NCBI GenBank assembly: GCA_022539475.1
Contig: VCMS01000101.1
Coordinates: 62,001 to 126,000, forward strand
Direction: 5' to 3'
Source of the DNA: Gracilaria domingensis
Lineage: Eukaryota > Rhodophyta > Florideophyceae > Gracilariales > Gracilariaceae
DNA length: 64,000 bases
The translations under genes were made by a program, and so were the position numbers. Each line of letters opens with the position of its first letter. The stretch's first letter is position 1. A model generated the notes under the pieces. The model was not told the DNA's origin, did no database searches, and was given only the letters and a program-made list of their open reading frames with translations. This document shows, piece after piece, positions 41,846 to 50,726 of this stretch.

Positions 41846-44263
41846 CTAGGGGCGTCTGCAGATGCCGTGCACGCAGTTGAGCCCCTTTTCGCAGCCCCAG
41901 CACGGATCGTTACAAATGCCGCCCTCCGGCTTGGGCATGGCGCACTTGCCGCGACTGGGGTCCGAGTCGAGCATGCGGCACACGAGGCCATGCAGGCAAT
42001 CGGCGTCGTGCACGCAGAAGCCGCACTTGGGGTTGCGCGCGACGCAGCGGTAGTAGCGCGAGCAGCGCTGGTGCGGCGGGCACATGATGCACGCGTCGCC
42101 GTTGCCGCCGCCGTTGGGGTCGCACCACGAGTCGGTGGGCAGCAGGCGCGCGCAGCGGTTGGACTGCAGGTGGCAGTTGAGGTTGCCGCTGCAGTCGGCG
42201 TGCTCCGTGCAGCGCTCGCACAGCTGCGCCTTGGAAGACGGCGACGGCTTGGCGGAGCGGCTGGACGACGGCGACGGCCTCGGGCTGCTGCTTGGAGACG
42301 GCTTGGCGGAGCGGCTGGACGACGGCGACGGCCTCGGGCTGCTGCTTGGAGACGGCTTGGCGGAGCGGCTGGACGACGGCGACGGCCTCGGGCTGCTGCT
42401 TGGAGACGGCTTTGCTGAGCGGCTGGACGACGGCGAGGGCCTCGGGCTGCTGCTTGGAGACGGCTTTGCTGAGCGGCTGGACGACGGCGACGGTCTCGGG
42501 CTGCTGCTCGGGGAAGGCCTGGCAGAGCGACTGGACGACGGCGACGGCCTCGGGCTGCTGCTCGGGGAGGGCCTGGCAGAGCGACTGGACGACGGCGACG
42601 GCCTCGGACTGTTGCTCGGGGAGGGCCTGGCAGAGCGACTGGACGACGGCGACGGTCTCGGACTGCTGCTCGGGGAAGGCCTGGGCGAGCGACTGGACGA
42701 CGGCGACGGTCTCGGACTGTTGCTCGGGGAGGGCTTGGCAGAGCGACTGGACGACGGCGACGGCCTCGGGCTGTTGCTCGGAGAAGGCCTAGCAGAGCGG
42801 CTGGACGACGGCGACGGCCTCGGGCTGTTGCTCGGGGAAGGCCTGGCGGAGCGGCTGGACGACGGCGACGGCCTCGGGCTGTTGCTGGGAGAAGGCCTAG
42901 CAGAGCGGCTGGACGACGGCGACGGCCTCGGGCTGCTGCTCGGGGAGGGCCTGGCGGAGCGGCTGGACGACGGCGACGGCCTCGGGCTGTTGCTGGGAGA
43001 AGGCCTAGCAGAGCGGCTGGACGACGGCGACGGTCTCGGGCTGCTGCTCGGGGAGGGCCTGGCAGAGCGACTAGACGAAGGCGACGGCCTCGGTGAGCGG
43101 CTGGACGACGGCGGCGGCGGGCGGCGCAGCGCCGGCGCGCGCGAGCACACGCCGCGGCGGCACGCCAGCCCGCGCGCGCAGCGCCAGCACGGGTCGTCGC
43201 AGCGCTTTCCGGCGGCCATGAGCCGCGCGCAGCGGCCGGCCACGCAGCGCAGCCCGCGGCGGCACGGCGGGCTGCCGCGGCCGCAGCGGCCGCAGCGGCC
43301 GGCGGCGGCGCGCGCGCAGCGGCCGGCGCGGCAGCGCAGCCCGCGGCCGCAGCGCCCGCACGGCTCGTCGCAGCGCTTGCCGGCGGCCATGAGCCGCGCG
43401 CAGCGGCCGCCCACGCAGCGCAGCCCGCGGCGGCACGGCTTGGCGCGGCCGCAGCGGCCGCACGGCGGCGCGGCGCGCGGCGGCCGCGCGCAGCGCCGCC
43501 GCACGCACACCAGCCCGCGCGCGCAGTGCGTGCACGACTGGCCGCACGCGCCGTGCAGCCGCGAGCGCGCCACGCAGCGGCGGCCGTGGCACGACAGCCC
43601 GCGCGCGCAGTGCGACGCGCGCGCGCAGCGCCCGCAGCGCGGCTGCCGCGGCGGCGGCGTGCGGGGGGGGTGCGTGCGCTTGCGCGGCGGCTTGGGCGTG
43701 CGGGGCGCGCGCTTGCGCGGCGCGCGCTTGCGGCGCGCGGGCTTGCGCGGCGGCTTGGGCGTGCGAGGGGCGCGCTTGCGCGGCGCCGGCTTGCGGCGCG
43801 CGGGCTGGCGCGGCGCGGGCTGGCGCGGCGCGGGCTTGCGCGGCGTGAACGGCAGCTTGGTGCGCGGCAGCGGCACGCGGCCGGGGCGGCGGCGCGGCGC
43901 GCGGCGGTAGTCCGGGCGGCGCGGCGGGCTGCTGACGGGGCCGCGGCGGCGCGGCGGCGGCGGCGGCGGCGGCGGCGCGCGCTTCTTGTTGGCGTTCTTG
44001 TTGCGGGGGCGCTGCTTGTGGCCGTTGTGCGCCTTGTTCTTCTTCTTGTTGCCGCCGTGCTTGCCGCCCTTCTTCTTCTTGTGCTGGTGCGCGTGCTTGT
44101 GCGGCGGCGGCGCGCGGCGCGGCTTGGCGTAGCGCGCGCGCGGCAGCAGCTCGGCGCGCGCGCGCGCGGGCGCGGCGGTCGGCGGCGCGGCGCGCTGCGC
44201 GAGCGCGAGCGCGAGCGTGAGCGCGAGCGCGAGCGCGAGCACGCGGGGCGCGGGGCGGCGCAT
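41846..44263 (-). CDS. Large secreted Cys-rich and Ser/Pro-rich protein (wall/matrix-like)
   Basis: The frame from the minus-strand ATG at 44,263 encodes 805 residues. A signal peptide covers about 1-22 (VLALALALTLALALA). A Lys/His/Asn-rich then Pro/Arg-rich basic region covers about 45-205. A Cys block (about 210-378) has repeated CGRCGRGLRCRAGRCAR-type modules. A Ser/Pro/Arg region (about 385-675) is built from 18-residue repeats. A second Cys block (about 679-805) has more varied modules. Disulfide-rich ends around a basic, Pro/Ser-rich, probably extended and glycosylated rod suggest a structural extracellular protein. The Cys modules resemble those of the 28,152-29,150 protein but I cannot name the family. 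GC is extreme in the N-terminal half and moderate at the C-terminal end. The opposite-strand frame of 608 codons is a shadow. Confidence 0.7.
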   Translation of the reverse strand: MRRPAPRVLALALALTLALALAQRAAPPTAAPARARAELLPRARYAKPRRAPPPHKHAHQHKKKKGGKHGGNKKKNKAHNGHKQRPRNKNANKKRAPPPPPPPPRRRGPVSSPPRRPDYRRAPRRRPGRVPLPRTKLPFTPRKPAPRQPAPRQPARRKPAPRKRAPRTPKPPRKPARRKRAPRKRAPRTPKPPRKRTHPPRTPPPRQPRCGRCARASHCARGLSCHGRRCVARSRLHGACGQSCTHCARGLVCVRRRCARPPRAAPPCGRCGRAKPCRRGLRCVGGRCARLMAAGKRCDEPCGRCGRGLRCRAGRCARAAAGRCGRCGRGSPPCRRGLRCVAGRCARLMAAGKRCDDPCWRCARGLACRRGVCSRAPALRRPPPPSSSRSPRPSPSSSRSARPSPSSSPRPSPSSSRSARPSPSNSPRPSPSSSRSARPSPSSSPRPSPSSSRSARPSPSNSPRPSPSSSRSARPSPSNSPRPSPSSSRSARPSPSNSPRPSPSSSRSAKPSPSNSPRPSPSSSRSPRPSPSSSPRPSPSSSRSARPSPSNSPRPSPSSSRSARPSPSSSPRPSPSSSRSARPSPSSSPRPSPSSSRSAKPSPSSSPRPSPSSSRSAKPSPSSSPRPSPSSSRSAKPSPSSSPRPSPSSSRSAKPSPSSSPRPSPSSSRSAKPSPSSKAQLCERCTEHADCSGNLNCHLQSNRCARLLPTDSWCDPNGGGNGDACIMCPPHQRCSRYYRCVARNPKCGFCVHDADCLHGLVCRMLDSDPSRGKCAMPKPEGGICNDPCWGCEKGLNCVHGICRRP
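42232..43115. repeat. 54-bp coding minisatellite, about 16 units
   Basis: The 54-base unit encodes 18 residues of SARPSPSSSPRPSPSSSR type. Neighbouring units are near identical, with variants such as SNSP for SSSP and AK for AR clustered in runs. That pattern suggests recent unequal exchange. The unit length keeps the frame, so alleles should differ in rod length. Confidence 0.9.
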
Positions 44264-44396
44264 GTCGGCGGAGCGGCGGCGGCGCGGGGGGGGGCGTGTG
44301 CGCGCGCGGGCGGGGGCGACGCGCCGCCCGCCGCCCGCGCCGCCGCCGCCGCCGCGCGCCGCTCAAGTAGGCGCGCCGCGAACGGGCGTTGTCAGC

Positions 44397-44431
<35 letters not shown>

Positions 44432-44656
44432 AAAGGCGAAGGCGCGCGCGGCCGATGCGCGCGCGCCGGCGCCGTGCAGACGCTGAACAATGAATGAATG
44501 AATGAACGAATCACGCTGCGCGCGCGGCTGTTCGCGCGCCGCGCGCCACGCGCCACGGCGCGCCGCGCCGCCGCCGCGCGCCCAAGCGGCGCGCCGCGCG
44601 CGCGCGCCGCCAACGGGCGCGCCAGCCGTCGCGCACCGCGCGCGCGCCCGCCCGCC
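44264..44656. other. Divergent intergenic region, extremely GC-rich
   Basis: Spacer between the divergently transcribed Cys-rich gene and the first membrane-protein paralog. It holds CCG/GGC trinucleotide runs (44,339-44,360 and 44,401-44,432) and a short TGAATGAATGAATGAA tetranucleotide run at 44,488-44,506. A shared promoter for the two genes is likely here. Confidence 0.5.
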
Positions 44657-46027
44657 ATGCCCCGCGCGCGCGCCCTCGCGCTCCTGCTGCTGCTCGTCGC
44701 GGCGCTGCTGCGCGCCGCGCGCGGCCGCGCGCCGCCGGCGGCGCCCGAGCCGCCGCCGGACGGCTCGGCGGCGCGGCCGTGGCCGGCGCCGGCGCCGGCC
44801 AACGCCACGCTGCTGGCGCTGCCGCGCGCGGCCGCGCCGGCCGCGCGCGCGCTGGCGCGCCCGGCCGCGGCGCTGCTGGCCGAGCTGCCGCCGCTGGAGG
44901 CGCGGCTGCGCGCCGCGCTGCTGGCCGACGACGCCGCCGCCGCCGCCGCCGCCGCCGCCGCGCCGACGTGCAACCAGCGCGACGCCGACCCGTGGCCGTG
45001 GCGCGCCGCGCTGCGCCGCTACTTTGCGGCGCGCGGCTGGCCCGCGCCGGACCTCGGCTGCGTGTCGGACGCGCTGGCGGCGTCGGCGGCGCGCCAGCGC
45101 CGCGCGGCCGCGCTGTTCGGCCGCGTGGTCGCCTTCTCCGCCGCGCTGGCGGCCGCCGCGCCGGCGTTCGCCGCGCCCAGCGCCGCCGCGCTGCCGCCGC
45201 CGCTGGCCGCGCTGTGGGCGCCGCCGCGCCGCCGCGCCACGCGCCTCTCCGCCGCGGCCGCCGCGCTGGGCGCGCAGCGCTGCGTGCGCGACTCGGCGCT
45301 GTTCGTCAAGCGCGGCGGCGTCTGGTACGTGGCCGCCGCCGTCACCAACGGCAGCCCGCAGCTGGCGCTGCCGCCGCGCGCGCGCGCGTACGTGGGCGCC
45401 TACCTGGACGCGCGGCTGCGCGCGCTGCCCATGACGCTGCCCACGCTGGCGGCGGCGGCGGCGGCGCGCAACTGGACGGCGGCCAGCTTCGCGCCGGCGC
45501 GCGCGTTCGTGGCGCTGCGCGCCGGCGCGGCGCGCGGCGGCGCGCTGCTGCCGGCGTCGGCGCGCGCGCACGCGGCGGTGCGGCTGGCGCTGCCGCTGCG
45601 CGCGCGCGCGCTGCAGCGCGCCGACGACGCGCTCACGGCGAGCAACGCCGCCATCCTGGCGCTGCCGCTGGCGCTCAACCTGCTGCCGCTGGCGCTCATC
45701 GCCGACGTCAACGCGCTGGGCATGCTGCTGTACACGCTGCTCACCGACGTGCTCACCGCCGTGCCGCTGCTGGTCAAGGGCGTCGAGGTGCTGCTGGTGG
45801 GCCGCCAGCGCTCGTACGCCGCCGTCACGCGCCTCACCGGCGCCAACGTGCGCGCGCGCGCCGACAAGGCCGCCGAGATGTCGGTGGCCATGTGCGAGCC
45901 GCGGCGCCCGCTGCGCGCCGTCGGCGCCGCGCTCGTCGCCGTCGCGCTCGCCTTCATGGCCGCCGGCGTGCTCGCCGAGTTTGGCGCCATGCGCTGGCGC
46001 GCGCGCCGCCTCAAGCGCCGCGCGTAA
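44657..46027 (+). CDS. Membrane protein, paralog 1 of a tandem pair, unknown family
   Basis: The ATG at 44,657 gives a 456-residue protein with a signal peptide (MPRARALALLLLLVAALL). Its ectodomain is Ala-rich and has paired Cys (about 105 and 135) plus a further Cys near 209. A conserved hydrophobic region lies at about 325-383 (SNAAILALPLALNLLPLALI, LLYTLLTDVLTAVPLLVKG), and a last membrane helix at about 420-444 is followed by a basic tail. The hydrophobic region is almost identical in plan to the next gene, so the pair arose by duplication. An upstream in-frame ATG at 44,498 would hide the leader and is less likely. Third codon positions are nearly all G or C and many residues have drifted to Ala. 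Function is unknown; a surface receptor-like or matrix-anchoring role is conceivable. Confidence 0.7.
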   Translation: MPRARALALLLLLVAALLRAARGRAPPAAPEPPPDGSAARPWPAPAPANATLLALPRAAAPAARALARPAAALLAELPPLEARLRAALLADDAAAAAAAAAAPTCNQRDADPWPWRAALRRYFAARGWPAPDLGCVSDALAASAARQRRAAALFGRVVAFSAALAAAAPAFAAPSAAALPPPLAALWAPPRRRATRLSAAAAALGAQRCVRDSALFVKRGGVWYVAAAVTNGSPQLALPPRARAYVGAYLDARLRALPMTLPTLAAAAAARNWTAASFAPARAFVALRAGAARGGALLPASARAHAAVRLALPLRARALQRADDALTASNAAILALPLALNLLPLALIADVNALGMLLYTLLTDVLTAVPLLVKGVEVLLVGRQRSYAAVTRLTGANVRARADKAAEMSVAMCEPRRPLRAVGAALVAVALAFMAAGVLAEFGAMRWRARRLKRRA

Positions 46028-46224
46028 ACGACGCCACGTCCGCGCAAATTCGGCGCGCGCGCGCCTCGCTGGCAGCCGCAGCCTCGTCACCAGCTCGTCA
46101 CCAAAAAGCGCGCCAGCCCGCCCCCCCGTCGAAACTGCGCGCCCTCCAAAGCGGACGAGCTCTCCGCCGCCGCGCCTTTGCGCACGGTACGCATCGCCGC
46201 CCCGCGCGGAATGAGCCCGCCGCC

Positions 46225-47781
46225 ATGACGCGCGCCCCGCCCGCCGCCGCCGCCACCGCCGCCACCGCCGCCGCCGCCGCGCTGCTGCTCGCGCTGTGCG
46301 CGGCGTGGCTCGCGCGCCCGGCGCGCGCGCAGCAGCCGCCGCCGCCGGCGCGCGCGCCGCCCCTCGGCGCGTGGGAGGCGAACCTGCTGCCGCCGCCGCG
46401 CTTCACCTACCTGTTCCACCTGCTGCCCGACCGCGCCAAGCGCACGCCCGACCTGCTGCGCCACCTGGCGCCCGTCGCGCAGCCCATGCGCCAGCTGCTC
46501 GCGCTCGTCGCCGACGTCGACGCCATCGTCACGCAGTACACGCGCAACACCACCGACGCGCCGCTCATCACCTGCAACCACCGCAACACCGCCACCAGCT
46601 GGGTGCCGCAGGCGCGCAACTTCTTTGACCACCGCCGCCTGGGCCGCGTCGACCTCACCTGCGTCACCGACGCCTACGACAACTCGCTGCAGAACGCGTC
46701 GCGCCAGTCGCGCTCCGACCCGGCGCCCTTCGCGCCGCGCGCGCTCTTCCGCCTCGTCAACCGCTACAGCCGCGGGCTGGACCACATCTCCGAGCGGCTG
46801 GCGCGGCTGGCGCAGCCGCCAAACTGGACCGACACGCAGCAGGCCGCGCGCTCCAACAGCTTCCGCTTCGAGGACCGCTCGCAGATGTGCACGCACGACT
46901 TTGTGGGCTTTGCCAAGGTCGGCGGCAGCTGGTTCGTCAACACGCGCGTCACGTACAGGGACCCGCTGCTCACGCTGGGCGTCAACGAGCGCCTGTTCAT
47001 CAACGAGCTGGACGGCGGCGACCTCCACAGCTTTTCCGTGCAGAACGTCACCACCGTCAGGTTCGGCTCCGAGCTGGTGCCGCCGCCCAACACCTCCAAG
47101 CTCGACTACCACATCTGGGCCGACGACTCGTGGGTCGTTTCGAACACCGCCTTCGAGCGACAGAGTGGCGCAGCGTTTGCCTCCCAGTTTGGCAACATCT
47201 TTCCGACCGACAACCTGGCCGTCAACCTGGCGCTGGAGCGCGGCAAGCATAGCACCGAGCTGGCGTTTGACGCCACCACGCCCAGCAACGTTGCCATATT
47301 GGCCTTGCCGCTGGCCATGAACGTTGTTCCGGTCGCGCTCATTGCGGAGGTCAACACGTTTGGAATGCTGGTGTACACGCTGCTCACGGACGTCCTCACC
47401 GCCGTACCGCTTGCGATCAAGGGCGTCGAGGTTCTCTTGATTGGAAAGCGCACAAAGTATGGCGCTGTGATCAGGATCAGTGGCGGCAACCTGTTTGAAG
47501 ACGGCGATGAGTTGCAGAACAAGGCCGCGGAAATATGGGTGGCCGAGTGCAAGCCGGAGGTTGACTTTATCGCCTCCGGAACTTCTTTGCTTGTCGTCGC
47601 GCTCTTCTTCATGGTGGGCGGCGTTGTGGCGGAGATTGTCGCCAAGAGATGGGTGCAGAGGAAGAGGCAGTTTGACATGGAGAACTTTGTCGCTGAGCAG
47701 ACTATTTCGCAGTCGCTGCTGTCGCCGCAGGCCGTTGCCATGGTCATGGCGAATGAGAATGCAAGAGACAAACGAGATTGA
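46225..47781 (+). CDS. Membrane protein, paralog 2 of a tandem pair, unknown family
   Basis: The ATG at 46,225 opens a 518-residue frame, 197 bases after paralog 1. A leader ends near residue 35. The ectodomain has Cys at 117, 146 and 222 aligning with those of paralog 1, and sequons (NTT, NAS, NWT, NVT, NTS). Hydrophobic segments follow at about 354-376 (SNVAILALPLAMNVVPVALI) and 380-405 (VYTLLTDVLTAVPLAIKG), and a helix at about 450-473 (LLVVALFFMVGGVVAEI). The cytosolic tail is basic and about 45 residues, longer than in paralog 1. The 5' two-thirds is GC-saturated at third positions; from about 47,140 onward codon choice becomes ordinary. The family is not recognised; the ALPLA...LLTDVLTAVPL block is a good search signature. 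Confidence 0.75.
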   Translation: MTRAPPAAAATAATAAAAALLLALCAAWLARPARAQQPPPPARAPPLGAWEANLLPPPRFTYLFHLLPDRAKRTPDLLRHLAPVAQPMRQLLALVADVDAIVTQYTRNTTDAPLITCNHRNTATSWVPQARNFFDHRRLGRVDLTCVTDAYDNSLQNASRQSRSDPAPFAPRALFRLVNRYSRGLDHISERLARLAQPPNWTDTQQAARSNSFRFEDRSQMCTHDFVGFAKVGGSWFVNTRVTYRDPLLTLGVNERLFINELDGGDLHSFSVQNVTTVRFGSELVPPPNTSKLDYHIWADDSWVVSNTAFERQSGAAFASQFGNIFPTDNLAVNLALERGKHSTELAFDATTPSNVAILALPLAMNVVPVALIAEVNTFGMLVYTLLTDVLTAVPLAIKGVEVLLIGKRTKYGAVIRISGGNLFEDGDELQNKAAEIWVAECKPEVDFIASGTSLLVVALFFMVGGVVAEIVAKRWVQRKRQFDMENFVAEQTISQSLLSPQAVAMVMANENARDKRD

Positions 47782-49059
47782 TGGTCTCGAGGTATTGCAC
47801 AAAGCGCATTGTGACAGGGGCCATCACGGCAGCAAGCACACTACTATGATTGATATCTACCTCTGCCCCGTGTTGCGTCATAATGTTTCGCAAGAGTTTT
47901 CTTTTTTCAACAAGGCGCTCGTTCGCTTTTTTTTTTCTTGTTACTTGGCGTGAATGTTCTACTTGCTCACATACAAGTTGCAGGGTGTATGCACAGGGGG
48001 GTAGGCTAGGTACCGATGGGTCGTCGTCAAGATGTTCTGTTTATAGAGACGATGAGCAGTGTCCTTCAATGGCGTTTCGTCTCTCGTTGCATTCATGCTC
48101 TAAGTACCCTTGGTATGGTAATCACCACTGGTTCTGCTTCGATTCCGGCGGCTGTGGTGCGGTGCGCAGCGTAATGTAGCCGGTAACGTTTTATTGCTCT
48201 CATGGTCTCTCTCACGTCATGAGAAGATTATACACCAGCACCGCTCTGCGCAAAAGCGCCTTCCGACCAGTCTCGGCTCCGCCTGCCCCTGGGCAGCAGC
48301 CCAGGGTGCGTGAACACAGCAGTCGCGAAAGAGTTTGCGCGTTTAAAAAGTCAAAAGCTCCTCATAACTGCACAGAATGTAAAAAGGATCCGTATGTATG
48401 TGAAATTCCCGACAGGTCTGCCACTGGGAACATCCTACCTGTGGCGGGCTGTCATCCACTCCCCTTGACACAATATCTGGCCAACGCCAACAACGTCGGC
48501 ACAAGGTCCCGACGCTCTTCCAGGGTTTCACAGTTTGCCAACCCAAGATGAATCCAGCCGAAACAACATTCCACAAAAGAATGGGGATTGAAGCAGCATC
48601 AGCGGGGCGGGGCCACTTCAAAAAGTGCTGTCTCAAGGATATATCTCGCGCAAGCCCTTCTGCTGGGTACGTCGGGTCATGTTGGTGCACCCGTCCGTGC
48701 TTCACGCTTCCACACATGTAGAGGTGCATACATGCGAATGATTGCCGCCATGTGTTCTCAATGTCCTCCACTTCCAGGTAGACGTGTTACACGCAAAGTC
48801 ATTGACCCGATTGGGGGACGCACAATTCAGGCCAGGTAATGGTAGTGCTGACGAGGTCGCGTCCCTTCGAATCAATGGAGAATGCAGTGCTGTATTTCGT
48901 AAGAACTGGTATTGCGAACACCCGTTTACGCGCTTGCCAGGCCGTTAAGTTTGCAAACCATGTATCAATCGCTGCCAAATGCACACATACGGACACAAGA
49001 GCCGGGCGAACAAAGCCTTGGCGACCGACCACCTTGCCGGTTAAGGCGCCAGAGTCAAA
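47782..49059. other. Intergenic; weak minus-strand frames
   Basis: Minus-strand frames at 48,343-48,771 and 48,799-49,128 are protein-like in places (SDISL-type helices, WPDIVSRGVDD) but are separated by two stops, and the second overlaps the ankyrin gene start. A decayed gene is possible. No motif is recognised. Confidence 0.3.
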
Positions 49060-49920
49060 ATGCAGGATACCCTGGTAGGTCTCTGCGCAGCAGGACTGTG
49101 GGATGAGGCTGATGCACTGATTGATCACCTGATTACACTCAGTGAAGAAGAACTAGCCCAAGCCCTCCAGGAGACACATGGCACGCCCAAGTGGACGAGC
49201 CTGCACTACGCGGCAATTCGCAAACCCACTCCGAGCACACTGAAGAAACTTGTGGAAAGCGGCGCTGATTTGGAAGCGTGCGGCAGTTCTGGAAGTACAC
49301 CTTTGCATTTGGCGGCGTGGAACGGTTGCGAAGAAGCTGCTCAAGTGCTCGTGGCGAATGGCGCGAACATGGAGGCGACGAGCAAGAACGGGCGCACCCC
49401 GCTCATGTTTGCTGCCAGGCGTGGGGATTCAGACATGATGAACTCGCTCATTGACCTTGGCGCCGACGTGCAAAGTCGTGACCAGCGCGGACGGTCAGCA
49501 TTGCACTTTGCCGCCCAATCTGGGGAGGCCGATGCGATGCGAAAACTGTTCCAGGAGGGTGCGATTGACGAGCCCGATGAGAATGGGGTGACTGCCGGCG
49601 ACCTTGCAGTTGGAGACGCGAAGGCGGCCGTAGACGACGACCTGCGTTCGGAATGGAGTATGCGAAGGACTCTTTCTGAGGCGTTGAACATTAACAGTTG
49701 GAGGGATCGTTTTGCTGGTTTGGCTCGTCAAGTCAGCGGCAGCGGGTCTGCGCCGCCCAGTCCACCGCCAAGCCCCGAGTCAAGCCCGCGCGCTTCCAAC
49801 GCATCGATGCCTCTTGGCCGCCGACCCGTGAACCGCGGAGAACTTTATGCGGCTGTCGGGGCGGGCGTGTTGATCAGCATTCTGCTACCGTTGGCGAGAG
49901 GCGGTGGTAGTGAGAGTTAA
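49060..49920 (+). CDS. Ankyrin-repeat protein with C-terminal membrane anchor
   Basis: The 286-residue frame starts at the ATG at 49,060. About four ankyrin repeats span residues 41-190: TSLHYAAIRKPTPSTLKKLV, then STPLHLAAWNGCEEAAQVLV, then RTPLMFAARRGDSDMMNSLI, then SALHFAAQSGEADAMRKLF, each with the T/S-x-L-H-x-A-A helix signature and G-A-D-x-x loop. A Ser/Pro-rich linker (about 232-262) precedes one hydrophobic helix (ELYAAVGAGVLISILLPLA, about 263-281) and a seven-residue tail. This suggests a tail-anchored protein presenting the ankyrin domain to the cytosol, where it would bind a partner protein. There is no N-terminal leader, in line with tail anchoring. Codon usage is balanced. Confidence 0.85.
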   Translation: MQDTLVGLCAAGLWDEADALIDHLITLSEEELAQALQETHGTPKWTSLHYAAIRKPTPSTLKKLVESGADLEACGSSGSTPLHLAAWNGCEEAAQVLVANGANMEATSKNGRTPLMFAARRGDSDMMNSLIDLGADVQSRDQRGRSALHFAAQSGEADAMRKLFQEGAIDEPDENGVTAGDLAVGDAKAAVDDDLRSEWSMRRTLSEALNINSWRDRFAGLARQVSGSGSAPPSPPPSPESSPRASNASMPLGRRPVNRGELYAAVGAGVLISILLPLARGGGSES

Positions 49921-50726
49921 CATCAAAGCCTGAGCTTCTTATAGATCTTCGTACATAGAAAAGTGCGGGGGCGGCGGATGTGTTTGCTTGCGCCAAAAAG
50001 CGGCGACTTTTGTTGCAGTTGTTGTTGCCTGTTGTTGCCTGTTTTCGCTCGCTAGGCAAGGCTCCGGATCGTGTGAAGGGTCTCGCTGCCTTTCTAAGAT
50101 GGAGCTGTGCAAACCATCCGCTGCTCGCCCACCTCTGCAATAACTTTTTTTGACTTCTCCTAAACGGTATCGTAGACTCTTTTTGTGTCGAACCATGCGC
50201 CTCCGGTTGCCGACGGTACGAAGGTACCAACGGTACCATGTGAAGGATAAAAACACTTTGTAAGCGAGAGTGAATAGGCCACGAGCATTAGAAGAGGTGT
50301 GATTTGTGCGTACTTTCCACCAGGTGCCATTGTGGTTAAGAGTGGCGATTGTGCTGCGATGAGGGCTCTCAGACGAACATGTACTTCGCGGCGGGTAATT
50401 ATTACGGAGCCGCCAAGTAACGCGCGCACCACGGCGCGCGAGGCATACCGGCGTATCTGATACCCGCTCCGGCCTGCTTGACGCGTGCTGAGCAGTTCCG
50501 CTCCGTACACGCCAGAGTGGCGGTGATGAAGATTTCATGGCCGCTTCGGATTGGAGGCAAGCAACTTGCACGGAGGGGAGGGGGTCGGTCGAGTGCTGCA
50601 GGTAGACGAGAGTTGTGACTTGCGCTCGAGCAGCTCGCACATATGTCGCGGAGACAGGTTAGTGCAATCAAGCGCGGCATCACACTGAACCTTTCCAGAA
50701 GAGCTAGTTGTGCTGCAAACTTTACC
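49921..50726. other. Intergenic, no supported gene
   Basis: Overlapping minus-strand frames of 116-233 codons (49,939-50,640 the longest) lack recognisable motifs. A GGTACCAACGGTACC inverted repeat lies at about 50,223-50,237. The region probably holds the promoter of the downstream secreted protein. Confidence 0.35.

Noticed and set aside
42084-43910. 608-codon plus-strand ORF opposite the SP-rich protein
   Set aside because: It reads the 54-bp repeat as a leucine/aspartate pattern and lacks a leader, while the minus frame has a signal peptide and regular Cys modules.
44779-47781. 1,000-codon ORF spanning both membrane paralogs
   Set aside because: Its first part is an off-frame reading of paralog 1. 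The genuine second gene starts at the ATG at 46,225 with its own leader.
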